From contig JAMNXR010000005.1 in the NCBI GenBank assembly GCA_023653055.1, positions 1 through 64,000 on the forward strand: DNA of 64,000 nucleotides, written 5' to 3'. Numbering within the stretch: position 1 is the first letter of the stretch; each line of letters opens with the position of its first letter. Below the pieces are notes generated by a model that saw only the letters and a list, made by a program, of their open reading frames with translations, was not told the DNA's origin and made no database searches. Source of the stretch: Burkholderiaceae bacterium. Lineage in GTDB: Bacteria; Pseudomonadota; Gammaproteobacteria; Burkholderiales; Burkholderiaceae_B. The translations under genes and the position numbers were made by a program. Shown here piece by piece: positions 51,441 through 62,036 of this stretch.

Positions 51441-53804
51441 GTGCGACTCTTTCATTCGCTTTGGGTGTTGTTGGGACTAGGGATTGCGGCAGCGCATGCT
51501 CAACCTAGCCCTATTGCCGTGACTCCAGCGATTGTAGGCCCTGGACTGCGTGTCTCACCGTTACTTGAGCGCAGCACGGTACCAGACAAAGAGATGCCGG
51601 CTTTCCTTGAAGGCATTCAAATGGAGGGCGATGGCCAGGGCAACGCAAAACTGCGTGGCAAGGCGTCCGTCAGGCGTCAGGATGCCGTCCTCAAAGCCAA
51701 TATTATTGATTACAACAAACGCACGGGCGTGATGGACGCGCAGGTCAACGCGCGCTTGATCAGGGATGGCAACGTCATTACCGGCACGAGTATTATTTAC
51801 AACTCCGAGGACGGAACAGCGAGCATCGATCAACCTAATTTTTGGGTGGATAACGGCGGTGCAGGGGTCGGTTCCTGGGCGGATGTCTTTAGCCGCGATC
51901 AGATGAGCCTGACCGATGTGACGTACAGCGGTTGTCCATGCCCGCAGCCGTCTTGGTATATCGAGACGGAAAAGCTTGATTTGGACTACGCGGCCAATGA
52001 AGGCGTCGCCAAAAATGGCGTGTTGTACTTTAAAGATGTTCCGATTTTGGCATCGCCTTATCTCACTTTTCCTATTAAAAAGGAAAGAAAGTCTGGCTTC
52101 TTGCTGCCAACGTTTGGCAATACGTCTACGACTGGCGCGGATTACACGCAGCCCTACTATTTTAATATCGCCCCCAACTACGATGCCACATTGCAGGCGC
52201 GCGCGATGTCCAAGCGTGGGGTTCAGCTTGGGGGAGAGTTTCGATATTTAGGCGAAAGTTACAAGGGCCAGATGGCCGGCACGTATTTGTCAAAAGATCT
52301 CCAAACGGGTGAGGATCGCTGGCTCTACAGTGCCCAACATAGTCAGAGTTTTGGCCGAGGGTTTTTCGGTGCCTATAACGTCAATGGTGTGTCTGACAGC
52401 AAATACTTTGATGATTTTGCGAGTTTAGGCATCAACCAAACTGTCATCAGTGCGTTGCCGCGGACTGTCGGAGGCGGTTGGGGCAACGAGTACATCAACA
52501 CCGGCGTTCAAGCCTCCACCTTTCAAACATTGTCGGGTATCCCTCAGTACAACAAATTACCCGAGTACACGTTGAACGCTGCACGGTTTGATTTTGGCGG
52601 ATTTGACGTGCAGAGTTTGAATACGGTGACGGAGTTTCAAGCGCCGCTCGACAGGCGCTTTGCTTATGGTCCGAATGGCAGTTTACGCTGGCGTCCAGAT
52701 GGCCAGCGTCTGCTCTCTTACAACTCGATTGCCTATCCAATCGTGCGTCCCGGTTGGTACATCACTCCTAAAGTTGCAATGAGTCTAGCTCAGTACCAGA
52801 CCAACTGGTATGGTTTAGAAAAGACCTTGGGCTATGGTCAGGCCTCTAACGGGCGGGCTCTGCCCATCATGTCCGTTGATTCGGGCATGACGTTTGAGCG
52901 TGACACGACTTTCTTTGGAAAAGGTGCACTGCAGACTTTGGAGCCCCGTGCTTACTATCTGCGTGTGCCATATCGGGATCAGTCTCAATACCCTGTTTAT
53001 GACACTACCTTGGCAGACTTTAGTTTTTCTTCCGCTTTCCAGGAAAACATCTTCGCAGGCTTTGACCGCATCGCAAACGCCAACCAAGCAACCTTTGCCT
53101 TGACGACCCGTTGGCTCGATGCAAACTCTGGTTTTGAGCGTTTGCAACTGAGCGTCGCACAGCAGTTTTATTTTGAAGATCAGCAGGTCACTTTACCCTT
53201 TCAGGTTCCACGCACCAATACCAAGTCTCAGTTCTTGTTTGGTGGCAGTGCGGCGCTTACTGATACGCTCAATCTGACTTCTTTGGTGCAATACAACCCC
53301 TACGCTAGCCAGATCAGTCGTGCGCAGGTGACCACCCGTTGGCGCCCGCAAAGGCTTGCCACGCTCGCCTTGTCCTACAGGTATCAGGTCAATCCACCCA
53401 CCTTGAGTCTTTATCAGTCTCAAGGTCAGAATCAAGTCAGTGCAGCTTTTCAGTGGCCGCTCACCAATAAGTGGTACTCGATCGGCCGCCTGGATTACTC
53501 TCTCAACAATGCCACAGCGCCTAGCCTGATTGATCCTTCTACGATTAAAGGTGTGCCCAAAGTCACCCAAGCGGTCATGGGATTGGAGTACAAAGGCGAT
53601 TGTTGTTGGACAGGTCGCGTCGTCATGCAGCGCTACGTCGTGAGCGTCGATCAAACCAACACAGCTATATTTTTTCAGCTCGAACTTGGTGGACTGGGCA
53701 ATTTAGGCCAGAATCCAATGGGGGTGATTGGACGAAGTATCCCTGATTATCAGCCGATCAATCCTCCCGTTCCAAGCATTAGTAAATTTGAAAGGTACGA
53801 ATGA
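51441..53804 (+). CDS. lptD: LPS-assembly protein LptD
   Basis: A 787-residue outer-membrane barrel that inserts LPS into the outer leaflet with LptE. The signal peptide is MRLFHSLWVLLGLGIAAAHA. An OstA-like N-terminal domain (about 55-160) precedes the large barrel. It has exactly four cysteines: Cys165 and Cys167 in GCPCPQPSW, and Cys721 and Cys722 in GDCCWTG, which match the C-terminal CC of E. coli. The first pair is placed close together, unlike Cys31 and Cys173 of E. coli. The start is GTG. It overlaps surA by ATGA, the usual lptD-surA order. Confidence 0.95.
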   Translation: MRLFHSLWVLLGLGIAAAHAQPSPIAVTPAIVGPGLRVSPLLERSTVPDKEMPAFLEGIQMEGDGQGNAKLRGKASVRRQDAVLKANIIDYNKRTGVMDAQVNARLIRDGNVITGTSIIYNSEDGTASIDQPNFWVDNGGAGVGSWADVFSRDQMSLTDVTYSGCPCPQPSWYIETEKLDLDYAANEGVAKNGVLYFKDVPILASPYLTFPIKKERKSGFLLPTFGNTSTTGADYTQPYYFNIAPNYDATLQARAMSKRGVQLGGEFRYLGESYKGQMAGTYLSKDLQTGEDRWLYSAQHSQSFGRGFFGAYNVNGVSDSKYFDDFASLGINQTVISALPRTVGGGWGNEYINTGVQASTFQTLSGIPQYNKLPEYTLNAARFDFGGFDVQSLNTVTEFQAPLDRRFAYGPNGSLRWRPDGQRLLSYNSIAYPIVRPGWYITPKVAMSLAQYQTNWYGLEKTLGYGQASNGRALPIMSVDSGMTFERDTTFFGKGALQTLEPRAYYLRVPYRDQSQYPVYDTTLADFSFSSAFQENIFAGFDRIANANQATFALTTRWLDANSGFERLQLSVAQQFYFEDQQVTLPFQVPRTNTKSQFLFGGSAALTDTLNLTSLVQYNPYASQISRAQVTTRWRPQRLATLALSYRYQVNPPTLSLYQSQGQNQVSAAFQWPLTNKWYSIGRLDYSLNNATAPSLIDPSTIKGVPKVTQAVMGLEYKGDCCWTGRVVMQRYVVSVDQTNTAIFFQLELGGLGNLGQNPMGVIGRSIPDYQPINPPVPSISKFERYE

Positions 53805-55381
53805 TGGCAAGCGTAAGGGTAAGCTCAAAGGCGAATGCGATGACAGGTTCCAGGAAAAGTGCAAATAAGTTGCGGTGTTGTCTGGCCTTTTTGGCATGGA
53901 TGGGACTGGGGACTTTCGCGATGCCGACTGCGGCACAGCTGGGTGCACCCGCTCCCGCGCGCGCAAATACGGCACAAAAAGCCCCTACCGATCGCGACGC
54001 GGATGGCATTGTTGCGGTCGTCAACAAAGACATCATCACGCGTCGCGAGCTGGATGCCCGTATGCGTATTTCAAAGCGCGAGCTCGCCGCCCAGCGGATT
54101 CAGCCACCCCCTGATGCGGTGCTTGAGCCCCAGGTCTTGCAACGACTGATTACTGAAACGCTTGAGCAGCAAGAAGCGCGTCGTCAGCGGATTGAAATTA
54201 CAGATCCAATGTTGAACGCTGCACTCGAAATTGTTGCAAAACGCAACAATACGACAGTGGCTAGCATGCGCAAACAGATTGAGGGCGCTGGCATTGGCTG
54301 GTCCGATTACAGTTCCATGATTCGCCGTGAGCTGATGGTTGAGCAGCTTAGACAAAAGGTTGTAGACAGCACAATTTTTGTCAGCGATGCGGATGTGGAT
54401 GCTTATCTCCGGGAGCAAAAAGCGCGTAAAGAGGGCAACCTGCCATTGTCGGTTCGTCCCGCGCCACCACCCCCGCCACCACCACCGCCGCCGAAGCCTC
54501 AGGCGGTGAAGCCTGCCATTATGGGACTCGCGCAAATTTTGGTGCGTGTACCCGAAGACTCTACTGAAGAGCAAGTCAAAGCTTTGCGCGCCAAGGCGCA
54601 AGCATTACTCACACGTGTGCGACGCGGCGAAAGTTTTGATGCGGTGGCTAAATCTGCCTCGGATGGTCCAGAAGCCAGCCGCGGTGGAGACATGGGTGTA
54701 AGACTAGCGACGGATTGGCCTGACTTATTTACAAAAGGCGTGGCGGGCGTGCCCGATGGACAGATCAGCAACATCATTAAAAGTCCGAACGGTTTTCATA
54801 TCCTAAAAGTGATTGGTCGCGCCGGCGGAGCGCCGCCTCCACCTCCTAAGCCTCAGCCCCAAGCTGCACCTGCGCCTGGAACGCCCGGTGGACCAATTCC
54901 CCAAGGGCCTATGCCGGTTCAGCAAACACAGGCTAGACATATTTTGATCAAGACCTCCGCGGTCGTGACGGACGACAGCGCCCGTCAGAGGTTGGAGCAG
55001 ATTCGACAGCGGATCGTTCAAGGCGGAGAATCTTTTTCCGATTTGGCTAAACGCTTTTCTAATGACTCTTCTGCACCTCAAGGCGGTGCATTAGGTTGGA
55101 TCAATCCTGGCGAAACGGTGCCTCCTTTTGAAAAGGCGATGAACGCACTCAAAGAGGGTGAGGTCAGCGTGCCTGTGCAAAGCCAATTTGGCTGGCACCT
55201 GATCATTGTGGATGGACGTCGTACGCAAGATATGGCGGACCAGTTCCTGAGAAATCAGGCGCGTCAACAAATTTTCCAACAGCGTTCAGGCGTTGCGTTT
55301 GATGCGTGGTTGCAGCAAGTGCGTACCAACTCTTTTATCGATAACAGACTTGAAAAAAGCCAACGTCAGTCTGGGCGCTAA
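53801..55381 (+). CDS. surA: Periplasmic chaperone SurA with two PPIase domains
   Basis: A 526-residue SurA-like chaperone, longer than E. coli SurA (428). A signal segment (about 23-45) precedes the helical chaperone domain (about 65-205), then parvulin domain 1 (about 240-340) and parvulin domain 2 (about 375-475). Proline-rich linkers flank domain 1: residues 219-233 carry ten consecutive prolines, and residues 344-375 are proline and alanine-rich. The start overlaps lptD (ATGA). It folds outer-membrane proteins such as LptD. An alternative in-frame start at Met14 would shorten the long n-region. Confidence 0.93.
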   Translation: MMASVRVSSKANAMTGSRKSANKLRCCLAFLAWMGLGTFAMPTAAQLGAPAPARANTAQKAPTDRDADGIVAVVNKDIITRRELDARMRISKRELAAQRIQPPPDAVLEPQVLQRLITETLEQQEARRQRIEITDPMLNAALEIVAKRNNTTVASMRKQIEGAGIGWSDYSSMIRRELMVEQLRQKVVDSTIFVSDADVDAYLREQKARKEGNLPLSVRPAPPPPPPPPPPKPQAVKPAIMGLAQILVRVPEDSTEEQVKALRAKAQALLTRVRRGESFDAVAKSASDGPEASRGGDMGVRLATDWPDLFTKGVAGVPDGQISNIIKSPNGFHILKVIGRAGGAPPPPPKPQPQAAPAPGTPGGPIPQGPMPVQQTQARHILIKTSAVVTDDSARQRLEQIRQRIVQGGESFSDLAKRFSNDSSAPQGGALGWINPGETVPPFEKAMNALKEGEVSVPVQSQFGWHLIIVDGRRTQDMADQFLRNQARQQIFQQRSGVAFDAWLQQVRTNSFIDNRLEKSQRQSGR

Positions 55382-55384
55382 GGC

Positions 55385-56194
55385 GTGGTAAGTAGCCACT
55401 TCAATCAAGCGCATCAAGTGCACCAAGCGCGTAAGCGCTTTGGCCAAAATTTTCTGGTCGATATTGCGGTAGTGGAGTCGATCGTTCGCGCGATTGCGCC
55501 GCAGTCGCAAGACAATATGGTCGAGATTGGACCGGGCTTGTCTGCGCTGACGGCACCCTTGCTTGAGCGTCTTGATCGCTTGTCCGTGGTTGAGATCGAC
55601 CGTGACCTCGCCCAGCGACTGCGCGAGCGTTTCCCGGCCGAGCAACTCAATATTGTTGAGGGCGATGCCCTACAGATTGATTTTTCTCAATTTGGCGACA
55701 AGCTTCGGATTGTGGGCAATTTGCCCTACAACATTTCAAGTCCTTTGTTGTTTGCCTTGGTGGAGAGCGCAGAGCGGGTGATCGATCAACACTTTATGTT
55801 GCAAAGAGAGGTGGTCGATCGCATGGTCGCACGTGCTGGTGAGTCTGATTACAGCCGCTTGTCTGTGATGTTGCAATATCGCTATCGGATACAAAAGCTG
55901 TTCGATGTTTCCCCAGATGCGTTTGATCCACCACCACGGGTGACCTCCTCGATTGTGCGGATGATTCCCCTAGGGGCTGAGCGTTTGCGTGCACAAAGCG
56001 ACATCTTGTTTGCGCAGGTGGTACAGCGAGCCTTTTCTCAGCGTCGCAAAATGTTGCGTGGCGTCATGGGGGAGTGGACCGCGTTGATTCCCTGGCAAGC
56101 GCTGAGTATCGAGCCCACTTGGCGTGCAGAGCAGGTATCTGTTGCGGGCTTTGTCGGTATGACGGATGCCTTGTGGCATGCAGGCGTGCGTTAG
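55385..56194 (+). CDS. rsmA: 16S rRNA dimethyladenosine transferase RsmA/KsgA
   Basis: A 269-residue methyltransferase that dimethylates two adjacent adenines in helix 45 of 16S rRNA. Seen: KRFGQNFL (17-24), the SAM-binding GPGLSALT (49-56), EIDRD (71-75) and the catalytic NLPYNISSP (113-121). It starts at GTG, three bases after surA. pdxA, which often lies between them in gammaproteobacteria, is absent here. Its stop codon overlaps that of the convergent glycerate kinase gene. Confidence 0.95.
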   Translation: MVSSHFNQAHQVHQARKRFGQNFLVDIAVVESIVRAIAPQSQDNMVEIGPGLSALTAPLLERLDRLSVVEIDRDLAQRLRERFPAEQLNIVEGDALQIDFSQFGDKLRIVGNLPYNISSPLLFALVESAERVIDQHFMLQREVVDRMVARAGESDYSRLSVMLQYRYRIQKLFDVSPDAFDPPPRVTSSIVRMIPLGAERLRAQSDILFAQVVQRAFSQRRKMLRGVMGEWTALIPWQALSIEPTWRAEQVSVAGFVGMTDALWHAGVR

Positions 56195-57324
56195 GCTCGC
56201 GCAGAGAGCCACAACCTCAAAATATCTTGTGCACGATCGCTCAACAGTGTCTCTGCGTGTGCGCAGGCATGCGCCAACGTAGTCGGTCCAGAGACAAGGC
56301 TAAACGCCGCCACAATTCCGGTTTGATACAGTGCTTGATAACCTTCACCGAGCGATCCTGCGATGGCAATCACGGGAACGCCTGCCGCTTGCGCAATTTT
56401 TGCAACACCCATTGGCGTCTTTCCATGTAGCGTCTGCGCGTCCATTCGACCCTCGCCAGTGATGACGAGTTGGGCACCTTCGATGGCGTGCGCAAGGCCG
56501 CCGAGCTCTGCCACAACTTCGACGCCTGGTCGAAACCGGGCGTGCAGCCATGCGTGTGCGGCGAATCCCACGCCACCCGCTGCGCCAGCACCTGGCGCGT
56601 CTTGATGGTCTTGTCCGAGCGTCTTGGCACAGAGGTCCGCAAAGTGACCGAGGGCATGGTCTAAGGTCTGCACCTGCTCGGGTGTGGCCCCTTTTTGAGG
56701 CCCAAAAATTGCGGAGGCGCCCTTAGGGCCGCATAGTGGATTATTGACATCCGACGCAATGGTGAATTGAACGTGATTTAGTCTGGCATCAAGGTGGCTG
56801 CGATCGATCTGTGCAAGGCGCGCAAGCGCGGCACCCCCTGGAGGCAGTGTATGACCCTGGTCGTCCAACAGGACAAGCCCAAGTGCTTGAAGCATGCCCG
56901 CTCCCGCGTCATTGGTCGCAGAGCCACCGAGACCTAAGACAATTTTTTCAGCCCCCAGATCGAGTGCGTGGCGAATCAACTGACCCACGCCAAAACTGCT
57001 TGCGCACAAAGGATTGCGCTCAGAAACGGCAATATGTTCCAGGCCTGCAGCACACGCCATTTCAATGATGGCGACCTTGCCCGAGAGCCAGCCCCAATGC
57101 GCTTGAATGGGTCGTCCCAGAGCATCTTGCACCGTATTGACACGTCTTTCACCCTTGGTCGCGGCAAGAATCGCCTCGACGGTGCCTTCACCCCCATCCG
57201 CCATGGGAATGCAGACGCAGTCAACCGTTGGCAAGGCGCGATGCAGTCCCTGCGCGATCGCTGCGGCCACAGCAGGTGCGGAGAGAGATTCTTTAAAAGA
57301 GTCAGGGGCAATGACTATTTTCAT
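56191..57324 (-). CDS. Glycerate 2-kinase (GarK/GlxK family)
   Basis: A 377-residue kinase of the TIGR00045 type, making 2-phosphoglycerate from D-glycerate. It starts at [14 protein letters not shown], with [25 protein letters not shown] and [17 protein letters not shown], all family blocks. A longer frame upstream would overlap gloA, so the ATG at 57324 is used. Four bases after the gloA stop; coupled expression is likely, linking glycerate and methylglyoxal disposal. Its stop overlaps that of rsmA. Confidence 0.9.
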   Translation of the reverse strand: MKIVIAPDSFKESLSAPAVAAAIAQGLHRALPTVDCVCIPMADGGEGTVEAILAATKGERRVNTVQDALGRPIQAHWGWLSGKVAIIEMACAAGLEHIAVSERNPLCASSFGVGQLIRHALDLGAEKIVLGLGGSATNDAGAGMLQALGLVLLDDQGHTLPPGGAALARLAQIDRSHLDARLNHVQFTIASDVNNPLCGPKGASAIFGPQKGATPEQVQTLDHALGHFADLCAKTLGQDHQDAPGAGAAGGVGFAAHAWLHARFRPGVEVVAELGGLAHAIEGAQLVITGEGRMDAQTLHGKTPMGVAKIAQAAGVPVIAIAGSLGEGYQALYQTGIVAAFSLVSGPTTLAHACAHAETLLSDRAQDILRLWLSARA

Positions 57325-57328
57325 ACGA

Positions 57329-57721
57329 TCAGGAGGCTGTCTTTTTTTGGATAAGTTCGATTTTGTAACCGTCTGGATCCTCAACAAAGGCAATGACCGT
57401 GGTGCCATGTTTCATCGGACCTGCTTCGCGCGTGACTTTGCCGCCACGTGCGCGGACGAGATCGCAGGCTTCGTAGGCATTTTCCACGGAAAGTGCGATG
57501 TGACCATAACCGGTTCCGAGATCATAGGATGAGGTATCCCAGTTGTAGGTGAGCTCCAAGGTCGCACCTTCACTTTCCTCCCCGTAGCCTAAAAAGGTGT
57601 TGGTAAAGCGGCCGCTGGGGTATTCAGTGCTGCGCAGGACATGCATGCCAAGTACATTCGTGTAGAACGCAATGGATCGTTCGAGATTACCAACGCGCAG
57701 CATGGTGTGCAGAATTCTCAT
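57329..57721 (-). CDS. gloA: Lactoylglutathione lyase (glyoxalase I)
   Basis: A 130-residue glyoxalase I converting the methylglyoxal-glutathione adduct to lactoylglutathione. The four metal ligands are in place: His5, Glu56, His74 and Glu122. The short N-terminus fits the nickel-dependent bacterial type. The enzyme is dimeric in the family. It is upstream of the glycerate kinase gene and downstream of the ygjP-like gene. Confidence 0.95.
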   Translation of the reverse strand: MRILHTMLRVGNLERSIAFYTNVLGMHVLRSTEYPSGRFTNTFLGYGEESEGATLELTYNWDTSSYDLGTGYGHIALSVENAYEACDLVRARGGKVTREAGPMKHGTTVIAFVEDPDGYKIELIQKKTAS

Positions 57722-57792
57722 GATTTGTCCTCAATTGGAAAATGTAAATTGACTCTGATGCTTCAATCATACCAATGCATGGTGACGATGCT

Positions 57793-58632
57793 TCAGAGTT
57801 CAGGAATGTGATCCGGGGTGTGCTTCTTTAATATTTTCTGGGCCTGCTGATAGTCTGGATAGAGTTGCTGGACTTCGGACCAGAAATCTTGACTGTGATT
57901 CATTTCTCTCAAATGGGCGAGCTCGTGGGCGATCACATAGTCGATCACCATGGGAGAAAAGTGAATCAATCGCCAGTTCAGCATAATGCTTCCGTCGCTG
58001 GTGCATGAGCCCCAGCGTGTCGCCGCCGATGATAAGCGCCAACGACTAATGGACAAGCCTGTCTTGTCGAGAAAGTGCTTGAGGCGCTGTTCAAACCATA
58101 CGCGCGCGCGTCCTTGAAGCCAAGCTTGCGTCATATCACGGATGCGATGGGTATCGGCATCATTGGGTAAGGGTAGCCAAAGGAATTGACCGTGCTCGGG
58201 CGCATCGGCATTCCCCTCAAAGTACGCGCTGCCATGGGCGACCTGCGCGCCAGGCGTGCCGCTGCGCAAGATGATTTTGCAACCCATGTAGGGGAGTTCT
58301 CCGCCTGATTGCCAGCGCGTATGCGCCATCGCCAGTCGTTCTTTGCGCGCTTGCCAGTCTTGGAGCTTGGCTAAAATCCACGGCATTTTTTCGATCACGG
58401 CTTCATCAATCTGAGTGAGCGTGACCCAGTTGGGCGCCGTCACCCGCAAACCTTCGTCTTGGATCACAAAACCAATACTGCGTCGACGTGAGCGCAACAA
58501 ACTAAAGCCGACCGCCTGGTCACCGTGACGGACAATTCGCCATTTGGCGCCGAGCGGCATGGTTTCAGGCGCAAGCGTCCAGCCCGGTTTTGGGGTGTCC
58601 GCATCTGAAAGCACGAGCTCGAGTTGACTCAT
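57793..58632 (-). CDS. YgjP-like (M48/DUF45) metal-dependent hydrolase
   Basis: A 279-residue protein of the UTP-pyrophosphatase/YgjP family. The zinc motif HELAHLREMNHSQDFW lies in the C-terminal third, with RWGSCTSDGSIMLNWRLIH just before it. No membrane helix. The family role is not established. Its ATG overlaps the plsC stop (ATGA), ending a coupled run that begins at glyQ. Confidence 0.85.
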   Translation of the reverse strand: MSQLELVLSDADTPKPGWTLAPETMPLGAKWRIVRHGDQAVGFSLLRSRRRSIGFVIQDEGLRVTAPNWVTLTQIDEAVIEKMPWILAKLQDWQARKERLAMAHTRWQSGGELPYMGCKIILRSGTPGAQVAHGSAYFEGNADAPEHGQFLWLPLPNDADTHRIRDMTQAWLQGRARVWFEQRLKHFLDKTGLSISRWRLSSAATRWGSCTSDGSIMLNWRLIHFSPMVIDYVIAHELAHLREMNHSQDFWSEVQQLYPDYQQAQKILKKHTPDHIPEL

Positions 58633-59375
58633 GGTTGACTAGGATATCGCTCTGGGTTCAGGCGCTGCATCTCGGCTTCGATCCATGCCTGCACGCGCTC
58701 ATTGAGGGCTTCGGGAGTGAGGCCAGTCGAGTCAATGGCAGGTCCAATAGAGACAGTGATGCAGCCAGGTTTTTTGATAAAGGCATTACGCGGCCAGCAT
58801 TCACCCGCATTAAGCGCGATAGGAATGACCGGTGCGCCGGTTCGAATGGCAAGCAAGGCGCCGCCCATTTTGAAGCGTCCTGTTTTACCTGGCGCGATCC
58901 GCGTCCCTTCGGGAAACAGAATGGGCCAACGTCCCTCGTCAAGTCGTTGTTGTCCGATTTTGACAACCTGTTCGAAGGCTTCGCTACCTTTGCTTCGGTC
59001 GATTGGGATCATGGCGAGTAGAGCCAAACCCCAGCCGAAAAAGGGGACGCGATGCAATTCACGCTTGTAAACAAAGCAGACTTCGCGCGGGAGGTAGGCA
59101 GGTAAGAACAAGGTTTCCCAAGCAGACTGGTGCTTGGATAAAACGATTGCGGGGCCGTTGGGTAGATTTTCCCAGCCTTTTACCTGCCAGCGCACGCCAC
59201 AAATGACTTTTGCACCCCAGACCGCCAGTCTTGGCCAGCCCATGGTGAGCTTGTAGCGCCAGTGCAAGGGCAGTGGTGACCACGCCATGCAAGCAAACGC
59301 ATAGGGAATGACCGTGACCACCAAAAACAAGGTGTAGAGCGTTGCGCGGAGGGTAAGAAATAGTTTATTGGGCAT
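58629..59375 (-). CDS. plsC: 1-acyl-sn-glycerol-3-phosphate acyltransferase
   Basis: A 248-residue membrane acyltransferase making phosphatidic acid. The acyltransferase motif is SKHQSAWE with His82 and Glu87, where many family members have HX4D, and FPEGTR lies at 154-159. One N-terminal membrane helix is seen (about 8-28). The ATG at 59375 is chosen because a longer frame would run deep into gmhB; it overlaps the end of gmhB by eleven bases. Confidence 0.9.
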   Translation of the reverse strand: MPNKLFLTLRATLYTLFLVVTVIPYAFACMAWSPLPLHWRYKLTMGWPRLAVWGAKVICGVRWQVKGWENLPNGPAIVLSKHQSAWETLFLPAYLPREVCFVYKRELHRVPFFGWGLALLAMIPIDRSKGSEAFEQVVKIGQQRLDEGRWPILFPEGTRIAPGKTGRFKMGGALLAIRTGAPVIPIALNAGECWPRNAFIKKPGCITVSIGPAIDSTGLTPEALNERVQAWIEAEMQRLNPERYPSQP

Positions 59376-59907
59376 GAGAGAGTATGTGTTCAACCGCTTC
59401 CGCGAGGTTTTGAACCACCTGCGTATTTTCAGGAAGTTTCCCTTGTTGAAGGGTTTTGGGGCCATTGCCCGTTTGCACAAGCCAGGGGCGACAGCCCGCG
59501 CTTGCGCCCGCCTGGATGTCTCTCAAGGAGTCCCCTACCGTTGGGACATCCGTAAGGTCAACGTCGTAGCGTCGGGCGATATCGTGAAACAACCCTGGTA
59601 GAGGTTTGCGACACAGGCAGCCATCATCAGGACCGTGCGGGCAGACAAAGATAGAATCAACCACACCGTTGAGTTGCGCAAGCTCTTTACGAAGCTTGAG
59701 ATGAATGGCGGTCAGCGCGGAGATATCAAATAAGCCGCGGGCTAAGCCAGATTGATTCGATGCGATCGCAACGGTCCATCCTGCTTGATGCAGTCGTGCG
59801 ATAGCCTGCAAACTGCCAGGGATGGCATGCCATTCGTCCGGACCTTTGACGAAGTCCGGGCTATCTTCATTGATTACACCGTCACGATCGAGGATGATGA
59901 GCTTCAT
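59365..59907 (-). CDS. gmhB: D-glycero-beta-D-manno-heptose 1,7-bisphosphate 7-phosphatase
   Basis: A 180-residue HAD phosphatase in ADP-heptose synthesis for LPS. The nucleophile motif is LDRDGVIN with Asp7 and Asp9. The zinc loop has Cys89, His91, Cys97 and Cys99 in CPHGPDDGCLCRKP. Start overlaps the glyS stop by four bases. Beside plsC and the GT9 gene further left, it fits an envelope-rich neighbourhood. Confidence 0.95.
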   Translation of the reverse strand: MKLIILDRDGVINEDSPDFVKGPDEWHAIPGSLQAIARLHQAGWTVAIASNQSGLARGLFDISALTAIHLKLRKELAQLNGVVDSIFVCPHGPDDGCLCRKPLPGLFHDIARRYDVDLTDVPTVGDSLRDIQAGASAGCRPWLVQTGNGPKTLQQGKLPENTQVVQNLAEAVEHILSHAQ

Positions 59908-62036
59908 GGCGCCAGTCTGGAAATATCAGCGACTTGATTCATCAAACGATGGAGCTGGGCAAGCAGCGCCAGTCGATTTAGTCGGACCGCCTGGTCATCG
60001 GCCATCACCATGATGTCGTTAAAGAAGGCATCGACAGCGGATCGGGTTTGAGACAGAGTTGCCAAGGCCGCTTTGTAGTCACCGGCGTCAAACTGTTGCT
60101 GCGCCAGTGGCTCAACCGCTGCAATGCTGCGCGCGAGTGCCTGTTCTGCAGGCTCGGTCAAGAGCGCGGGATTCAATGCGGGCAGGGCTTCTTCAGTCTT
60201 TTTCAAGAGATTACCCATGCGCTTGTTGGCGGCTGCTAAGCTTGCTGCGTCAGGACTTTGTGCGAAGGCTTCAGCCGCTGCAACGCGTGCGGGGATTTGA
60301 TGCAAGGGAGGGGCGATCGCCAGGACGGCTTCGACCGCATTGCGGTCATGCAGGGTGATGAGTTGATTGCGTAAGCGCTCGACAATAAACGTCCCCACCT
60401 CGGCGACGGTATCGGGTTGAAGTGTGCCGGTCTTAAAGGTGTCTGCGCTTGCCTGCAAGAGTCCCTGAAGGGTCAGGGGACCGTCTTGTTGAATATGCAG
60501 GACTGCGCCGGCCGTAAGTTGCTCGAAAGCACTGATCAGGCCGAGTGCAGCACGACGCAGGCCAAAGGGGTCGCGCTCGCCAGTGGGTGCGAGTCCGATT
60601 CCCCAAATCCCTACAAGCGTTTCCGCACGCTCAGCCATAAACAGCACCGTTGCAGTGAGTTGCGCAGTGGTGACGGGCGTATCGATGCGGATGCGGTACT
60701 GACCGGCAAGGGCTTCTACGACACCAGCAGACTCTTGATCTGCACGCGCATAATAGGCACCCATAATGCCTTGCAGTTCCGGAAACTCGCCGACCATATT
60801 GGTGTTGAGGTCCGCCTTGGCTAACAAGGCTGCGCGTGCGCATTCGTCAACATTCGCACCAAGCGTGTGTGCTAACCACGAGGCAATTTTTTGAACGCGA
60901 TGCGTGCGCTCAAGCTGGGTACCGAGTTTGTTGTGATACACGATGGTGCTGAGTGTTTCAACGCGTGCCGCGAGCGGCATCTTACGATCTGTTTCAAAAA
61001 AGAATTCGGCATCCGCTAAGCGAGGGCGGATCACACGCTCATTGCCCTCAATAATGGCCACTGGTTTGTCAGTAGGCATATTGCTCACAATTAAAAATTG
61101 ATTCGTGAGCTTGCCATTCGTTGGATCAAAGAGCGGGAAATATTTCTGATTGAGACGCATAGTCAAAATCAGACACTCTTGAGGGACAGCAAGAAAACGC
61201 TCCTCAAAGGTGCCAACATAGACTACAGGTGCTTCGACTAAGGCGGTCACTTCATCAAGCAACGCCGGCACCTCTGGATCCTCGCCGAGCGACACACCAA
61301 GCTGTTTCGCTTGCGTATCCAGTAGCGTCTGAATTTGGGTGCGTCGCGCGTCAAAGGAGGCAACGACATGACCCGTCTGGGCGAGTTGAGTTTCGTAACT
61401 GTCGGCAGTGGTGATGCTGAGTGGTCCTGGATGTAAAAAGCGATGTCCGTGCGTGATGCGTCCTGCTGTCAAACCCAAAATCTCGGCGGGCATCACCTCG
61501 TCACCGAATAGTGCGATCAAACCATGTGCAGGACGGACAAATTTGACTGAGGTGTGTCCATCGGCCAATTGATATTTCATAACCTTGGGGATGGGCAGGT
61601 CGGCGATCGCTGATTCAATTGCGGCTTGTAATACGTCGACAAGTTTGGCACCTGGTGCTGTTCCGCTTGCGACTAAGTAGTCTTGTTTGCCGTCTGACTC
61701 GCGGGCGAGTTGACTCACGTCTAGCTGCTCCCAGCCTTTAGATGCGAGTTTTTTAAGTAAGGCAGGTGTCGCGACTCCGTTGGCGTCTAGGCCAACTTTG
61801 ACAGGCATGAGCCTTTCAGAAAACGCCTGCTCTGGCGCCTCGCTTAGGACTTGGGTCAATCGGACCGCCATGTGTCGAGGTGAGGCAAACGGGATGACGG
61901 TGTTGTCTTTTCCAACCAGACCATGTTGAGCCAGTGCGGCGCAAAGACCCTCTGCAAAAGCGTGGCCGAGTTTGGGTAAGGCTTTGGGTGGGAGCTCTTC
62001 GGTAAAGAGCTCAACAAGCAGGGGACGCATGATCAT
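59904..62036 (-). CDS. glyS: Glycine-tRNA ligase beta subunit
   Basis: A 710-residue beta subunit of the alpha2beta2 glycyl-tRNA synthetase. It begins with [16 protein letters not shown] and carries the HD-like and anticodon-binding segments expected of GlyS. It forms the enzyme with GlyQ. The ATG at 62036 overlaps the glyQ stop (ATGA), so the subunits are coupled in translation. Length matches the family. Confidence 0.97.
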   Translation of the reverse strand: MIMRPLLVELFTEELPPKALPKLGHAFAEGLCAALAQHGLVGKDNTVIPFASPRHMAVRLTQVLSEAPEQAFSERLMPVKVGLDANGVATPALLKKLASKGWEQLDVSQLARESDGKQDYLVASGTAPGAKLVDVLQAAIESAIADLPIPKVMKYQLADGHTSVKFVRPAHGLIALFGDEVMPAEILGLTAGRITHGHRFLHPGPLSITTADSYETQLAQTGHVVASFDARRTQIQTLLDTQAKQLGVSLGEDPEVPALLDEVTALVEAPVVYVGTFEERFLAVPQECLILTMRLNQKYFPLFDPTNGKLTNQFLIVSNMPTDKPVAIIEGNERVIRPRLADAEFFFETDRKMPLAARVETLSTIVYHNKLGTQLERTHRVQKIASWLAHTLGANVDECARAALLAKADLNTNMVGEFPELQGIMGAYYARADQESAGVVEALAGQYRIRIDTPVTTAQLTATVLFMAERAETLVGIWGIGLAPTGERDPFGLRRAALGLISAFEQLTAGAVLHIQQDGPLTLQGLLQASADTFKTGTLQPDTVAEVGTFIVERLRNQLITLHDRNAVEAVLAIAPPLHQIPARVAAAEAFAQSPDAASLAAANKRMGNLLKKTEEALPALNPALLTEPAEQALARSIAAVEPLAQQQFDAGDYKAALATLSQTRSAVDAFFNDIMVMADDQAVRLNRLALLAQLHRLMNQVADISRLAP

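Noticed and set aside
54458-54502. Repetitive CCN-rich stretch that looks like a tandem repeat
   Set aside because: It is the coding sequence of the proline linker in SurA, in frame with the rest of the protein.
59376-59480. Longer N-terminus for PlsC
   Set aside because: It would extend into gmhB and adds a basic tail before a normal family start at MPNKLFLTL.
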